Origin: Hyphomicrobiales bacterium
Lineage (GTDB): Bacteria; Pseudomonadota; Alphaproteobacteria; Rhizobiales; Rhizobiaceae
DNA: 64,000 bases
Direction of reading: 5' to 3'
NCBI GenBank assembly: GCA_900468285.1
Contig: UBTF01000008.1
Coordinates: 333,504-397,503 of the forward strand
Each line of letters opens with the position of its first letter. The first letter of the stretch is position 1. Below are positions 54,450 through 63,451 of this stretch, one piece after another. The notes under the pieces are model-generated. The model saw only the letters and a program-made list of their open reading frames with translations, did not search any database and was not told where the DNA came from. The position numbers were made by a program, and so were the translations under genes.

Positions 54450-55352
54450 TCATTTCTGGATCAGAACACCTCTCGCCACATCCACCAGCGCCTGCGTCAA
54501 TGGCTTCAACCGGTCTGCCGCCAGCCGGTTGACCTGCCAGTAGAGCGGAATATCGAGCGGTGTTTCCGGCACCAGCTCCTCAAGACGGCCCTCGGCCAGA
54601 TGATCCCGCACCAAGAGTTGCGGGTTCATGCCCCAGCCCATCCCCAGCAGCGAGGCGTCCACAAAGCTGTGCGTGGAAGGAAGCCAGTGGGTGGGGTAGA
54701 CAATGGACGGGCCGAAATGCTTGGTAACCCATGTCATTTGCAGCCGGTCCTTCTGGCTGAAGGTGAGGGCAGGCGCCTGGCCAAGGTTCGCCTGCGTGAC
54801 GCCGCCCCGGAAATGCCGGTCTATGAAGGCGGGGCTTGCCGTTGCGTGGTAACGCAAGGCGCCAAGCGGCACCACGCGACAGCCCTGCACCGGCTTTTCC
54901 AAACTCGTCACCGCCGCCAGAACCCGTCCCCGTAGCAGCCAGTCAGCCGTGTAATCCTCATCATCAACGGCGATATTCAGCAGATAGTCCGTATCGGTCG
55001 CAAAACCGGCAATGGCATTCATGAACCATGTGCCGAGGCTGTCGGAGTTGGTGGCGATGTTTAGCGTCACTTTTTGCCCCGGCTCATCCTCTGTCATCAG
55101 GGATGGAAGCTGGTCGAGAAGCTCCATCTCCAGCATGCCGACATGTTCCATGTGGCGGCAGACCCATTCTCCCTTTTCAGATGCCGTGCACGGGTGCCCG
55201 CGCAGGATGAGCACCGTGCCGAGCTTCTCTTCCAACTGCTTGACGCGCTGGGATATGGCCGAGGGCGTGACCCGAAGCGCCAGAGCCGCCTTCTCGAAAC
55301 TGCCGGTCTGTACCACCATGGCGACGGCGCGAAATGCTGCATAATCCATCAT
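54450..55352 (-). CDS. ArgP/LysG-type LysR regulator
   Basis: A 300-residue LysR protein. The HTH (MVVQTGSFEKAALALRVTPSAISQRVKQLEEKLGTVLILRG) and the rest, with VTLNIATNSDSLGTWFM, DYLLNIAVDDEDYTADWLLRGRVLAAVTS and LQMTWVTKHFG, are those of ArgP/LysG, which senses Lys/Arg and activates a LysE or ArgO exporter. It is divergent from lysE. The start may be at 55352 or the next ATG. Confidence 0.92.
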   Translation of the reverse strand: MMDYAAFRAVAMVVQTGSFEKAALALRVTPSAISQRVKQLEEKLGTVLILRGHPCTASEKGEWVCRHMEHVGMLEMELLDQLPSLMTEDEPGQKVTLNIATNSDSLGTWFMNAIAGFATDTDYLLNIAVDDEDYTADWLLRGRVLAAVTSLEKPVQGCRVVPLGALRYHATASPAFIDRHFRGGVTQANLGQAPALTFSQKDRLQMTWVTKHFGPSIVYPTHWLPSTHSFVDASLLGMGWGMNPQLLVRDHLAEGRLEELVPETPLDIPLYWQVNRLAADRLKPLTQALVDVARGVLIQK

Positions 55353-55442
55353 TCGAATTAGCCTGACTTAATTGTGCTTAGGAACATTAACTGGATTAAT
55401 CCGATTGCGGCGATTATCCAAGCCTTCGAACAGGGGGTACGG

Positions 55443-56051
55443 ATGGATTTCTCGATTTATGTGACTGGGCTTACCGTCGGGTTGACCTTGATTGTCGCGA
55501 TCGGAGCGCAGAACGCCTTTGTGTTGCGACAGGGCCTGCGCGGAGAGCATGTTCTGGCCGTGGTTTTGACCTGCGCCATATCGGAGGCCATTCTGGTCAC
55601 GGTCGGCGTGACGGCGTTCAGCCGCATCGCCGCGATCCTGCCGGGGCTTGAGCCGGTCATGCGCTATGCGGGGGCCGCCTTTCTGTTGTGGTACGCCGCC
55701 AAAAACCTGCAATCTGCGCTGGGCTCGTCCAGCGTCCTTCTTGCCGCATCCGGCAACGTGACACCGCTCGCACCCACCCTGGCGACATGCCTTGCGCTGA
55801 CGTGGCTCAATCCGCATGTCTATCTCGATACGGTCATCCTGCTTGGCAGCATCTCCAGCCAGTTTCCCGGCAAGGAAGCATCGTTTGGGGCAGGCGCTGT
55901 CAGCGCTTCCGTGCTGTTCTTCTTCTCCCTTGGCTATGGCGCGCGCTGGCTGCGCCCCATTTTTGCCAGTCCGCAGGCGTGGCGCATTTTGGAAGGCGTC
56001 ATTGCGGTGACCATGCTGCTCATTGCCATTACGCTTCTGACCGGTGGCTGA
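55443..56051 (+). CDS. LysE-type basic amino acid exporter
   Basis: A 202-residue membrane protein with six helices of the LysE/ArgO family. VGLTLIVAIGAQNAFVLRQGLR and LALTWLNPHVYLDTVILLGSIS are the two repeats' conserved sequences. It exports lysine or arginine. ATG 55443 follows AGGGGG. It is divergent from the ArgP-like regulator. Its end overlaps the convergent LysR gene by 23 bases. Confidence 0.92.
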   Translation: MDFSIYVTGLTVGLTLIVAIGAQNAFVLRQGLRGEHVLAVVLTCAISEAILVTVGVTAFSRIAAILPGLEPVMRYAGAAFLLWYAAKNLQSALGSSSVLLAASGNVTPLAPTLATCLALTWLNPHVYLDTVILLGSISSQFPGKEASFGAGAVSASVLFFFSLGYGARWLRPIFASPQAWRILEGVIAVTMLLIAITLLTGG

Positions 56052-56913
56052 GAAGTGCGCTGAGCGCGCGCAAGGGAGCGGTCATATGTTTGTCGCGACG
56101 AAGAGCAAGGGCCAGCCTGCGCTCCAGCCTTGGAGAGAGGGACCGTATCACCAGCGATGCCGAAGCGGCCTCATCCTGCACGGCCATGGATGGAACGATG
56201 GCGACACCAAGCCCGGCTTGCGACAGCTTCTTCAGGGCTTCAACACTGCCCAGCTCCATCACCGGCTGCAGGCGCTTACCGCTTGCCCGCAGCCAGTCAT
56301 CCACCAGCCGCCGCGTGTTTCCGCCCTCGTAGAGCAAAAGCGGCTGGTCGCAGAGATAGTCGGCGGTAATATCGCCGCGCGGCACGGGGGCGTCTGGCGG
56401 AAAGATCGCCACCAGTTCCTCGCAGTTGATGTCGCGCAGGTCGATGCTGCGCGCGCTGGCGGGCAGGGTCACGATAGCCGCGTCTATCATATTGTCTTCC
56501 AAAAGCCTCAGGATATCCGGCGTGTTGCCCGTCTGAACCTTGATCTCGATGTCAGGCATGGAATGGCGTATCTGGCCCAGAATAGCGGGCAGGAAGTAGA
56601 TCAGCGCCGTTGCGCCGGTGCCGATCCGCAGCCGGCCAGCGGCGCCACTGCGATGGGGCGCAATCGCCTCCATGGCCTGCGCCACATCCTCGGCTATGCG
56701 TCGCGCATGCACCAGAAGATCACGTCCGGCCAAAGTGGGCTGCGCGCGCCGCCCGACACGCTCGATCAGCCGTGTGCCCAGCTGCTTTTCCAGCAAGCGG
56801 ACATGCAGGCTGATGGCGGGCTGCGTCATGCCGACCTTTTGCGCCGCAGCCGAAAAACTTCCCAGATCCGCCACGTCGATAAAGCTGCGCAGCTGCTTGA
56901 GATCGAAATCCAT
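56029..56913 (-). CDS. LysR-family regulator
   Basis: A 294-residue LysR protein. The HTH is FIDVADLGSFSAAAQKVGMTQPAISLHVRLLEKQLGTRLIERVGRRAQPT. The effector domain has DIEIKVQTGNTPDILRLLEDNMIDAAIVTLP. It is divergent from the acetyltransferase gene, with about 100 bases between, and may regulate it. Its effector is unknown. It overlaps the end of lysE by 23 bases. Confidence 0.9.
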   Translation of the reverse strand: MDFDLKQLRSFIDVADLGSFSAAAQKVGMTQPAISLHVRLLEKQLGTRLIERVGRRAQPTLAGRDLLVHARRIAEDVAQAMEAIAPHRSGAAGRLRIGTGATALIYFLPAILGQIRHSMPDIEIKVQTGNTPDILRLLEDNMIDAAIVTLPASARSIDLRDINCEELVAIFPPDAPVPRGDITADYLCDQPLLLYEGGNTRRLVDDWLRASGKRLQPVMELGSVEALKKLSQAGLGVAIVPSMAVQDEAASASLVIRSLSPRLERRLALALRRDKHMTAPLRALSALLSHRSEA

Positions 56914-57012
56914 GAAACAAAGAATTCCTTATGGTTTGCATAAGATGGATAAGCTTTATTTTGGTTCCCGTCTGGTGCAAACTGCGTGCAACGATTTTCC
57001 CAGGACATTGAA

Positions 57013-57555
57013 ATGCATTCCCAGCAAAAACCTGCCGTCTTGATCCGCCCCTGCGAAGAGGCCGACATCTCCGTCATCACTGAAATCTACCGCGACGCGG
57101 TCCTTCACGGCAGCGCCAGTTTCGAGATCGAGCCACCCTCTGCAGAGACGATGCTGGAGCGCAGGCGGGCGCTGGTCGAGGGTGGCTTTTCATATATCGT
57201 TGCGGAGGTGGAAGGCACCGTCGCGGGCTATGCCTATGCCGGGCCGCACCGCGCACGCCCAGCCTATGGCGCAACCGTCGAGGATTCAATCTATGTCGAT
57301 CCTGCCCGCAAGGGTCTGGGCATCGGCAAGACGCTGTTGCTGGCTCTGATAGAGGATGCGACATCGCGTGGCTTTCGCCAGATGGTGGCCGTCGTCGGCG
57401 ATTCAGACAATGCAGCCTCTATCGGCGTTCACCGTGCCGCCGGTTTCGACATGGTCGGCACGCTGAAATCGGTTGGCTGGAAGCACGGGCGTTGGCTGGA
57501 TATCGTGCTCATGCAACGCCCGCTGGGTGAAGCGGACAGCACGCCTCGCTTTTGA
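57013..57555 (+). CDS. GNAT N-acetyltransferase (Pat/phosphinothricin type)
   Basis: A 180-residue acetyltransferase. VLIRPCEEADISVITEIYRDAVLHGSASFEIEPP begins the fold, YIVAEVEGTVAGYAYAGPHRARPAY is the middle, and VDPARKGLGIGKTLLLALIE is the acetyl-CoA pyrophosphate loop. The pattern matches phosphinothricin and methionine sulfoximine acetyltransferases. The start ATG 57013 has AGGA upstream. It ends 9 bases before the convergent next gene. Confidence 0.88.
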   Translation: MHSQQKPAVLIRPCEEADISVITEIYRDAVLHGSASFEIEPPSAETMLERRRALVEGGFSYIVAEVEGTVAGYAYAGPHRARPAYGATVEDSIYVDPARKGLGIGKTLLLALIEDATSRGFRQMVAVVGDSDNAASIGVHRAAGFDMVGTLKSVGWKHGRWLDIVLMQRPLGEADSTPRF

Positions 57556-57564
57556 ACCGCGCTA

Positions 57565-57897
57565 TCAGGGCTTGGTGGAGCCCGGCATTTCGACCTTGAC
57601 CGTATCTGCGGAAAGCTCGCTGCCGAGTTCCACGGCTTTGCTCTTCTTGTCATAAACGCAGATGTGGCTGACGACTGTATCAGTGCCCTTTGCCTTGCCG
57701 GTCATGATGGCCAGGCCGAAATGCTCGCTGCCGGTCGGGTCGACCACGGCCTTGGCATCCTCAAGCAAGTCTTTCGATGCGGCAAGACATTTTGCCTGCA
57801 CGTCGGCCGCAAATTCCTGCCAGGCATCGCCGGACGATGCGGCGGCGGGCAAGGCGGCGAGGCTTGCGAGACATGCGGCCAGAACCATGCGTTTCAT
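57565..57897 (-). CDS. Small periplasmic protein of unknown function
   Basis: A 110-residue protein with a signal peptide (MKRMVLAACLASLAALPAAAS) and a short mature part (CLAASKDLLEDAKAVVDPTGSEHFGLAIMTGKAKGTDTVVSHICVYDKKSKAVEL). Two Cys residues may form a disulfide. The signature is common in rhizobial proteins, but I do not recognise a family with known function. It stands alone upstream of sodB. Confidence 0.8.
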   Translation of the reverse strand: MKRMVLAACLASLAALPAAASSGDAWQEFAADVQAKCLAASKDLLEDAKAVVDPTGSEHFGLAIMTGKAKGTDTVVSHICVYDKKSKAVELGSELSADTVKVEMPGSTKP

Positions 57898-58119
57898 GAA
57901 AATCTCCCTGCTGTGTCATCATCCGGAAATCGAACGGATTTTTCGTGTTTGGTACGCCAGCCTTGCTGTCAAAAATGTTTTTCGAGAGGCATTGGTGGAA
58001 TTTTCTCTTTTGCCGGAACATTTTGATATTTCACAGGTTGCCTCGGATGGCGTCCGCTCTTATGGTCCGCGCACAAGGTTTCAAGGAGCGGCCACGCCGC
58101 TGCAACAAGGAGTAAAACC

Positions 58120-58722
58120 ATGGCCTTTGAACTTCCCGAACTGCCTTACGATTACGATGCGCTCGCGCCTTACATGTCGCGCGAAACGCTTGAGTTTCAC
58201 CACGACAAGCATCACAAGGCCTACGTGGACAACGGCAACAAGCTCGCGGCCGAAGCCGGTCTTGCGGATCTTTCGCTGGAAGAAGTGGTCAAGAAGTCCT
58301 TCGGCACCAATGCCGGCCTGTTCAACAATGCTGCCCAGCACTACAACCACGTCCATTTCTGGAAGTGGATGAAGAAGGACGGCGGCGGCAACAAGCTGCC
58401 TGGCAAGCTGGAACAGGCATTTGCCTCCGACCTCGGCGGCTATGACAAGTTCAAGTCCGATTTCGTCGCAGCCGGTACAACACAGTTCGGCTCCGGCTGG
58501 GCATGGGTGTCCGTCAAGAACGGCAAGCTCGAAATTTCCAAGACGGCCAATGGCGAGAACCCGCTGGTTCACGGCGCAGAGCCGATCCTCGGCGTCGACG
58601 TATGGGAACATTCCTACTACATCGACTACCGCAACCTGCGTCCGAAGTACCTCGAAGCCTTCGTCGATAATCTCATCAACTGGGATTACGTTCTGGAGCG
58701 CTACGAGGCCGCTTCCAAGTAA
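58120..58722 (+). CDS. sodB: Superoxide dismutase, iron type
   Basis: A 200-residue Fe/Mn superoxide dismutase. Metal ligands are His27, His74, Asp160 and His164. Gln73 in AAQHYNH is placed as in Fe enzymes rather than the Gln of the C-terminal domain in Mn enzymes. ATG 58120 has AAGGAG upstream. A terminator follows within 30 bases. It disposes of superoxide in the cytoplasm. Confidence 0.95.
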   Translation: MAFELPELPYDYDALAPYMSRETLEFHHDKHHKAYVDNGNKLAAEAGLADLSLEEVVKKSFGTNAGLFNNAAQHYNHVHFWKWMKKDGGGNKLPGKLEQAFASDLGGYDKFKSDFVAAGTTQFGSGWAWVSVKNGKLEISKTANGENPLVHGAEPILGVDVWEHSYYIDYRNLRPKYLEAFVDNLINWDYVLERYEAASK

Positions 58723-58745
58723 GCGTCTCGCATACGAGAACAGGA

Positions 58746-58776
58746 AACGCCCGGCCATGTGCCGGGTGTTTTCGTT
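58746..58776 (+). terminator. Terminator of sodB
   Basis: ACGCCCGGC-CATGT-GCCGGGTGT is followed by TTTCGTTCT, a good intrinsic terminator about 25 bases past the stop codon. Confidence 0.85.
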
Positions 58777-58818
58777 CTGTCATAAGGGTGTCATTCGCCC
58801 GGCCTATGCGGGGGCATC

Positions 58819-59664
58819 ATGACAGACACATCCAAGCCGCTCTTCTCCTTCGGCATCGTCGCCGATCCTCAATATGCCGATGTTCCGGCCCGCCCGGAAA
58901 TGAACCGTTATTATGCGGAAAGCCGGGGCAAGCTCTCGCAGGCCATTGAAACATTCAATGCCCACGAGCTTGAATTCGTAGTGACGCTTGGCGATATCAT
59001 CGACCGTGGATGGGAGAATTTCGACGCTATCATGGGCTGCTATGATGCGCTTGAGCATCGCTGCGTGCTGTTGCCGGGCAACCACGACTTTTCCGTCGCG
59101 CCCGAATATCTGGATCGCATTCATGCCCGCCTGAACATGCCTGCACCATGGTATGATTTCAAAGTCGGCGGCGTCCGCTTCGTGGTGCTTGATGGCAATG
59201 ATGTCAGCCTGTTTGCACCGCCGCCCGGCGATGCCCGCCGGGAACTGGCCAGCGCACGTCTGGCCGCGCTGCAAGAGGCAGGTGCCATCAACGCGCAGGA
59301 GTGGAACGCTTCCTTCAGCCGGGACCAGCTAAACTGGCTCGATCAGACCCTGACCGCCGCAGATGCGGCAGGCGAACATGCCATCCTGTTCTGCCACTAT
59401 CCGCTCTACCCGCAAAATGCTCACAATATGTGGGACGCACCGGAAATCCTGTCTCTGCTTGCGGCTCACCCAAGCGCGAAAGCCTGGTTCTGCGGCCATA
59501 ACCACACCGGCAATTACGGCCAGCTCGGCCACACGCATTTCGTCAATTTCAAGGGCATGGTGGATACGCCCGACGAAAACACCTTCGCCATTGCCGATGT
59601 CTACGAGAATCGCATCGAAATCACCGGGTTCGGGCGGGAAGAAAGCCGAACGCTAATCTTCTGA
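58819..59664 (+). CDS. Metallophosphoesterase (ADP-ribose/CDP-alcohol diphosphatase type)
   Basis: A 281-residue calcineurin-like phosphoesterase. The two-metal motifs are FGIVADPQYAD, LGDIIDRG, LPGNHDFS, FCHYPLYP and WFCGHNHTG. The order and sequence resemble the Mn-dependent ADP-ribose/CDP-alcohol diphosphatase family. It would hydrolyse a nucleotide diphosphate derivative in the cytoplasm; the substrate here is not proven. It is a single gene. Confidence 0.88.
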   Translation: MTDTSKPLFSFGIVADPQYADVPARPEMNRYYAESRGKLSQAIETFNAHELEFVVTLGDIIDRGWENFDAIMGCYDALEHRCVLLPGNHDFSVAPEYLDRIHARLNMPAPWYDFKVGGVRFVVLDGNDVSLFAPPPGDARRELASARLAALQEAGAINAQEWNASFSRDQLNWLDQTLTAADAAGEHAILFCHYPLYPQNAHNMWDAPEILSLLAAHPSAKAWFCGHNHTGNYGQLGHTHFVNFKGMVDTPDENTFAIADVYENRIEITGFGREESRTLIF

Positions 59665-59833
59665 ACACTGGCCCTCTGAGAAGATGGCAGTGCGGCCTTT
59701 GCTGAAACGCATCGCCAGCGAGATGGATCGACCACACTTATTCATTTGATATTTCCTGGAAAAACGGATGGCTATCGACGCGATATCGCACATCCAATGT
59801 TTGACCAATGCTGTATTTTCAGGAATATTCGAG

Positions 59834-60469
59834 ATGTCTTACACGGAAAATCTCTGGCTTTATTTCACGCTTTTATTCGGCATCATCATCCTGCCCGGGG
59901 TCGATATGCTGTTTGTTCTGGCCAGTTCCCTGACGGGTGGAAAACGGACGGGCCTTGCGGCAACGTCGGGCATCGTGGCGGGCGGGGTCGTTCACTCGCT
60001 TTATGGCGCAATCGGCGTGGGGCTGCTGGCAAGCCTCATTCCGGTGCTGTTCAAGCCGCTTCTCATCTTCGGTGCGGCCTATATGATCTGGGTGGGCTTC
60101 GGACTGGTGCGCAGCTCCATCGTCATCGAAGGGGGGGAGGCCGATGCCAGCGCATCCGCCTGGCGCGCGTTCCGCCGCGGTATTGTCACGTGTCTCAGCA
60201 ATCCAAAAGCCTATCTCTTCATGATGGCCGTCTACCCGCAGTTTCTCAAGCCTGCCTTTGGCCCCATCTGGATACAGGGCGTCATCATGGGGTTGATGAC
60301 AGCGGCCACGCAGCTTGCCGTCTATGGCACGCTGGCAATGACGGCAGGCAAAAGCCGCGATTTGCTGGTGTCTTCACCGCATGTGACGGTTTTCATTGGC
60401 CGCGCCGCAGGTCTGCTGCTGATCGTGGTTGCCGGTTTCACCGCTTGGGAAGGAATTGTCAGTCATTGA
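59834..60469 (+). CDS. LysE/RhtB-type amino acid exporter
   Basis: A 211-residue membrane protein with six helices. FGIIILPGVDMLFVLASSLTGGKRTGLAATSGIVAGGVVHSLYGAIGVGLL and RRGIVTCLSNPKAYLFMMAVYPQF are typical of the RhtB/LysE family of exporters. Its substrate may be a neutral amino acid such as homoserine or threonine. ATG 59834 has AGGA upstream; the longer frame from 59768 is not used. Confidence 0.88.
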   Translation: MSYTENLWLYFTLLFGIIILPGVDMLFVLASSLTGGKRTGLAATSGIVAGGVVHSLYGAIGVGLLASLIPVLFKPLLIFGAAYMIWVGFGLVRSSIVIEGGEADASASAWRAFRRGIVTCLSNPKAYLFMMAVYPQFLKPAFGPIWIQGVIMGLMTAATQLAVYGTLAMTAGKSRDLLVSSPHVTVFIGRAAGLLLIVVAGFTAWEGIVSH

Positions 60470-60649
60470 TATACGCCTGATTTCGCTTCAAAAATCACCG
60501 GAATGTGACTTCTTTTTGCCATTTGAAACGGGCATCTTCCTGTGCGTTCATTGCGCGTGTCGCAAAACTGTGCAGAGGTTTTGCGATGAATATTATGTGA
60601 CCATATAGATCATACATGCCGCCTTCGTGCGGATCAGGAGAGAGAGATA

Positions 60650-61081
60650 ATGAAGCTTAGAACCATTGCCGCATCCATTATGATTGGCTGTCTTTGCGCC
60701 GGTGCGGTTTCCGCAGCCGGCGAGATGGAAAAGCGCGAAGGCCTGATGAAGGGCATCGGCGGAGCCATGGGCGCGCTGGGCGCGATCGCCAAGGGTGAAA
60801 AGCCCTATGACGCAGAAACCGTCAAGACAGCGGTAACGACAATCAGCGCCAATGCGAAAGCCTTCCCGGACCAGTTCCCGGCTGGCTCCGAAGGCGGCGC
60901 TGCGGCACCTGCCATCTGGCAGAACTTTGCGGATTTCAAGTCGAAGTCAGAAAAGCTGGGTTCGGATGCAGATATGGTTCTGGCACAGTTGCCGACAGAC
61001 CAGGCAAGCGTTGGCGCGGCCCTGAAGACGCTGGGCGCCGATTGCAGCAGCTGCCACCAGACCTACCGTCTGAAGAAGTAA
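60650..61081 (+). CDS. Cytochrome c' / c-556 type
   Basis: A 143-residue cytochrome. A signal peptide (MKLRTIAASIMIGCLCAGAVSA) is followed by a four-helix bundle; heme attaches at CSSCH (Cys132, Cys135, His136) near the C-terminus. The first helix has EMEKREGLMKGIGGAMGAL. It is periplasmic and binds a pentacoordinate heme. It precedes the diheme cytochrome gene; a terminator hairpin lies between them. ATG 60650 follows AGGAGAGAGAG. Confidence 0.92.
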   Translation: MKLRTIAASIMIGCLCAGAVSAAGEMEKREGLMKGIGGAMGALGAIAKGEKPYDAETVKTAVTTISANAKAFPDQFPAGSEGGAAAPAIWQNFADFKSKSEKLGSDADMVLAQLPTDQASVGAALKTLGADCSSCHQTYRLKK

Positions 61082-61093
61082 TACACGCCCATC

Positions 61094-61124
61094 AGGTCCG
61101 CCACTCAACCGGCGGGCCTTTTTG
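61094..61124 (+). terminator. Terminator after the cytochrome c' gene
   Basis: AGGTCCGCC and GGCGGGCCT form a stem with an 8-base loop and TTTTTGC after it. The next gene begins only about 30 bases later, so it may have its own promoter or partial readthrough. Confidence 0.8.
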
Positions 61125-61156
61125 CATTTTGAATTTTGATTGAAGCGGAGAAGGCG

Positions 61157-62074
61157 ATGGCTTCCATCTGGACGAAGCTGGCGGGTGGAGTCGTTGTTGC
61201 TGGCATTGCCGGGTTCGGCGTTTTCATGTGGGTCACCGCGCCGCAGCGTCAACCTCCAAGCCACTGGGCCAATCAGGGCGAGCCCAACCTTGCCAATGGC
61301 GAAACCCTGTTCTGGGCAGGCGGTTGCGCAAGCTGCCATGCCGCCCCGGATGCGACCGGAGACGGCTTGAAGACACTGTCCGGCGGGCAGGCGCTGCCAA
61401 GCCCGTTCGGAACCTTCCACATGCCCAATATATCCTCCGACCCTCAGCATGGCATAGGCGGCTGGACGGTGGCGCAATTCGGCGATGCGATGACGCGCGG
61501 TGTTGGCAAGGATGGTGAGCATCTCTACCCATCCTTCCCCTATGCGTCCTATGCGCGGATGACGCCGCAGGATATCAACGATCTCTTCGCCTATCTGAAA
61601 ACATTGCCCGCCAGCACCAATGATGCACCGGCGCATGACCTGCCATTTCCCTTCAACATTCGCCTGAGCCTGGGTGGCTGGAAGTTCCTCTATTTCGACA
61701 AGGGGCAGCCAAGGGTGCAGATCGCCAATGCCGACGCGCAGGTCGTTCGCGGGCAATATCTGGTGGAGGGTCCCGGCCATTGCGGCGAATGCCACACCCC
61801 GCGCGATGCGTTGGGCGGTTTCCTGAAAGACCAGTGGCTTGCCGGCGGACCAAACCCGGAAGGCGAGGGACGTATTCCCGATATCACCCCGGGCTCCGAT
61901 ACCATCGGTTCATGGACACGGGCCGATATTGCCAGCTATCTCGAAACCGGCTTTACGCCGGACTTCGACAGCGCCGGTGGCTCCATGGTCAAGGTGCAGC
62001 AGAACATGGCGCGTCTGACAGCGGAAGACCGTGATGCCATCGCGGCCTATCTCAAGGCCGTGCCCGCGCGGTAA
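61157..62074 (+). CDS. Membrane-anchored diheme cytochrome c
   Basis: A 305-residue cytochrome with an N-terminal uncleaved helix (LAGGVVVAGIAGFGVFMWV) and two c-type heme sites: CASCH (Cys57, Cys60, His61) and CGECH (Cys209, Cys212, His213). Its form resembles the cytochrome subunits of membrane alcohol and aldehyde dehydrogenases. ATG 61157 has GGAGAAGG upstream. It may pass electrons to the cytochrome c' or oxidases. Confidence 0.9.
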   Translation: MASIWTKLAGGVVVAGIAGFGVFMWVTAPQRQPPSHWANQGEPNLANGETLFWAGGCASCHAAPDATGDGLKTLSGGQALPSPFGTFHMPNISSDPQHGIGGWTVAQFGDAMTRGVGKDGEHLYPSFPYASYARMTPQDINDLFAYLKTLPASTNDAPAHDLPFPFNIRLSLGGWKFLYFDKGQPRVQIANADAQVVRGQYLVEGPGHCGECHTPRDALGGFLKDQWLAGGPNPEGEGRIPDITPGSDTIGSWTRADIASYLETGFTPDFDSAGGSMVKVQQNMARLTAEDRDAIAAYLKAVPAR

Positions 62075-62115
62075 TTGCCCATTGACTCGAGCGCCCGATC
62101 GCCGGATAACGGTTG

Positions 62116-62349
62116 TGTGATGGTCTTTCCGGTTCGCCCGGAAAGTGAAAAGGGAACACGATAGGGGTGTGAAAACCTTGATTCGTGGCTGCCCCCGCAA
62201 CTGTGAGCGGAGAGCCTGAAAACAAAAGCCACTGATCTGGCGCATCGACGCGAAATCGTTTTCGATCTCGTAAAATACGATGCGGACCAGGAGGATCGGG
62301 AAGGTGTTTTCAAGGTTGTGACCCGCAAGCCAGGAGACCTGCCATCACA
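62116..62349 (+). promoter_or_regulatory. Cobalamin (B12) riboswitch
   Basis: The outer stem is TGTGATGG (62116-62123) with CCATCACA (62342-62349). Within are AAAAGGGAACACG, GGCTGCCCCCGCAACTGTGAGCGG, GCCACTG, and the B12 box AGCCAGGAGACCTGCC. An extra hairpin with CGCATCG/CGATGCG arms (62241-62284) is inserted before GGGAAGG. It controls the downstream cbtBA genes in response to adenosylcobalamin. Confidence 0.95.
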
Positions 62350-62507
62350 TGAAGTGTCGTCAATACCGGCGGGGTGTCCGGGTAAGCACGGTTGGCAGGT
62401 CGGGTATTCCCGCCTTTAAAACCATGTGTCTCTTTCCCCGTGGTGAATGTTGAATGCGGTTGTGGGCTTTGATCAGCAATGGCCCGGCCGCACATGAGAG
62501 GGTCACC
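62350..62507 (+). promoter_or_regulatory. Leader between the riboswitch and cbtB
   Basis: About 160 bases. CGGG-TATT-CCCG followed by CCTTTAAAA near 62400 may be the switch terminator; the second part, rich in GGCCCGGCCG, may pair near the ribosome site GAGAGGG of cbtB. Which of the two modes acts cannot be told from the sequence. Confidence 0.4.
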
Positions 62508-62690
62508 ATGTCCATACAGCAGAACACGGCTTCATCGGCCGTATCGTCAACCACAGCAAAAATCGCACAGGCGCTGACAGCCGCCGCACTCGGCCTGTTC
62601 ATCGTCGGTTTCGTCGGCTTTTCGCATGTCGAGGCCGTGCACAATGCCGCGCATGATACGCGCCATGCAAACGCCTTCCCTTGCCATTGA
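62508..62690 (+). CDS. cbtB: Cobalt transporter subunit CbtB (proposed)
   Basis: A 60-residue single-helix protein. The helix is IAQALTAAALGLFIVGFVGFSH, followed by the His-rich metal motif VEAVHNAAHDTRHANAFPCH that defines CbtB. It is proposed to work with CbtA in cobalt uptake. ATG 62508 has GAGAGGG upstream. It follows a cobalamin riboswitch, as the family usually does. Confidence 0.92.
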   Translation: MSIQQNTASSAVSSTTAKIAQALTAAALGLFIVGFVGFSHVEAVHNAAHDTRHANAFPCH

Positions 62691-62703
62691 GGGGAGACGA
62701 GAC

Positions 62704-63450
62704 ATGCCTTTTTTCCGTAATATCGTTTTTACCGCCGTTCTGGTTGGGCTGATTGCCGGTCTGGCCGTCAGCGCCATGCAGGCAATCGGCACCACACCGC
62801 TTATTCTGCAGGCCGAAACCTTTGAAAATGCGGGTGGCGAGGCCGCGCATGTCCACGGACATGATGCCGCAGCAGCACCCGCAGATCACCACCATGACGC
62901 CGCCACGCCTTCGGACCATCACCATGATGCCGAAGCCTGGGCTCCGGCAGATGGGTTCGAGCGCAATGCCTATACCATCGCTGCCAATGTGCTGACGGCC
63001 ATCGGCTATGCGCTGGTGCTGACCGCACTGATTTCCTTGCGCGGCCCGGCAAATGGCTGGCGCGAGGGCCTGTTCTGGGGCCTTGCGGGCTTTGCCGCCG
63101 TCATGCTGGCCCCTATGATCGGCCTGCCGCCAGAGCTGCCCGGCAGCCCGGCAGCCGAACTCGGCGCACGCCAGATGTGGTGGGTGGGCACCGTTGCCGC
63201 CACGGCAAGCGGGCTTGCGCTGCTGGCCTTCAAGCGCGCAGAACCATGGGCCGCCATTCTCGCCGTGGCGCTGATTGCGGCACCGCACATCATCGGCGCA
63301 CCGCTGCCGCCGGAGGGCGAACATGCGCTGGCGCCCCTGCCGCTGGAACGCCGCTTCGTGGTGCTGGCCACCGTCACAAGCTTCGTTTTCTGGCTTATTC
63401 TCGGCGCTCTCAGCGGCCTGTTCCTCAAGCGGTTCGAGGCGGCACGGTAG
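62704..63450 (+). CDS. cbtA: Cobalt transporter subunit CbtA (proposed)
   Basis: A 248-residue membrane protein with about six helices and a His-rich loop (residues 45-75, with HVHGHD and repeated HHHD) suited to hold cobalt. The rest matches CbtA. It is 13 bases after cbtB; ATG 62704 has GGGGAGACGAG upstream. The unknown 107-residue gene starts directly after its stop. Expression is under the riboswitch. Confidence 0.92.
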   Translation: MPFFRNIVFTAVLVGLIAGLAVSAMQAIGTTPLILQAETFENAGGEAAHVHGHDAAAAPADHHHDAATPSDHHHDAEAWAPADGFERNAYTIAANVLTAIGYALVLTALISLRGPANGWREGLFWGLAGFAAVMLAPMIGLPPELPGSPAAELGARQMWWVGTVAATASGLALLAFKRAEPWAAILAVALIAAPHIIGAPLPPEGEHALAPLPLERRFVVLATVTSFVFWLILGALSGLFLKRFEAAR

Positions 63451-63451
63451 A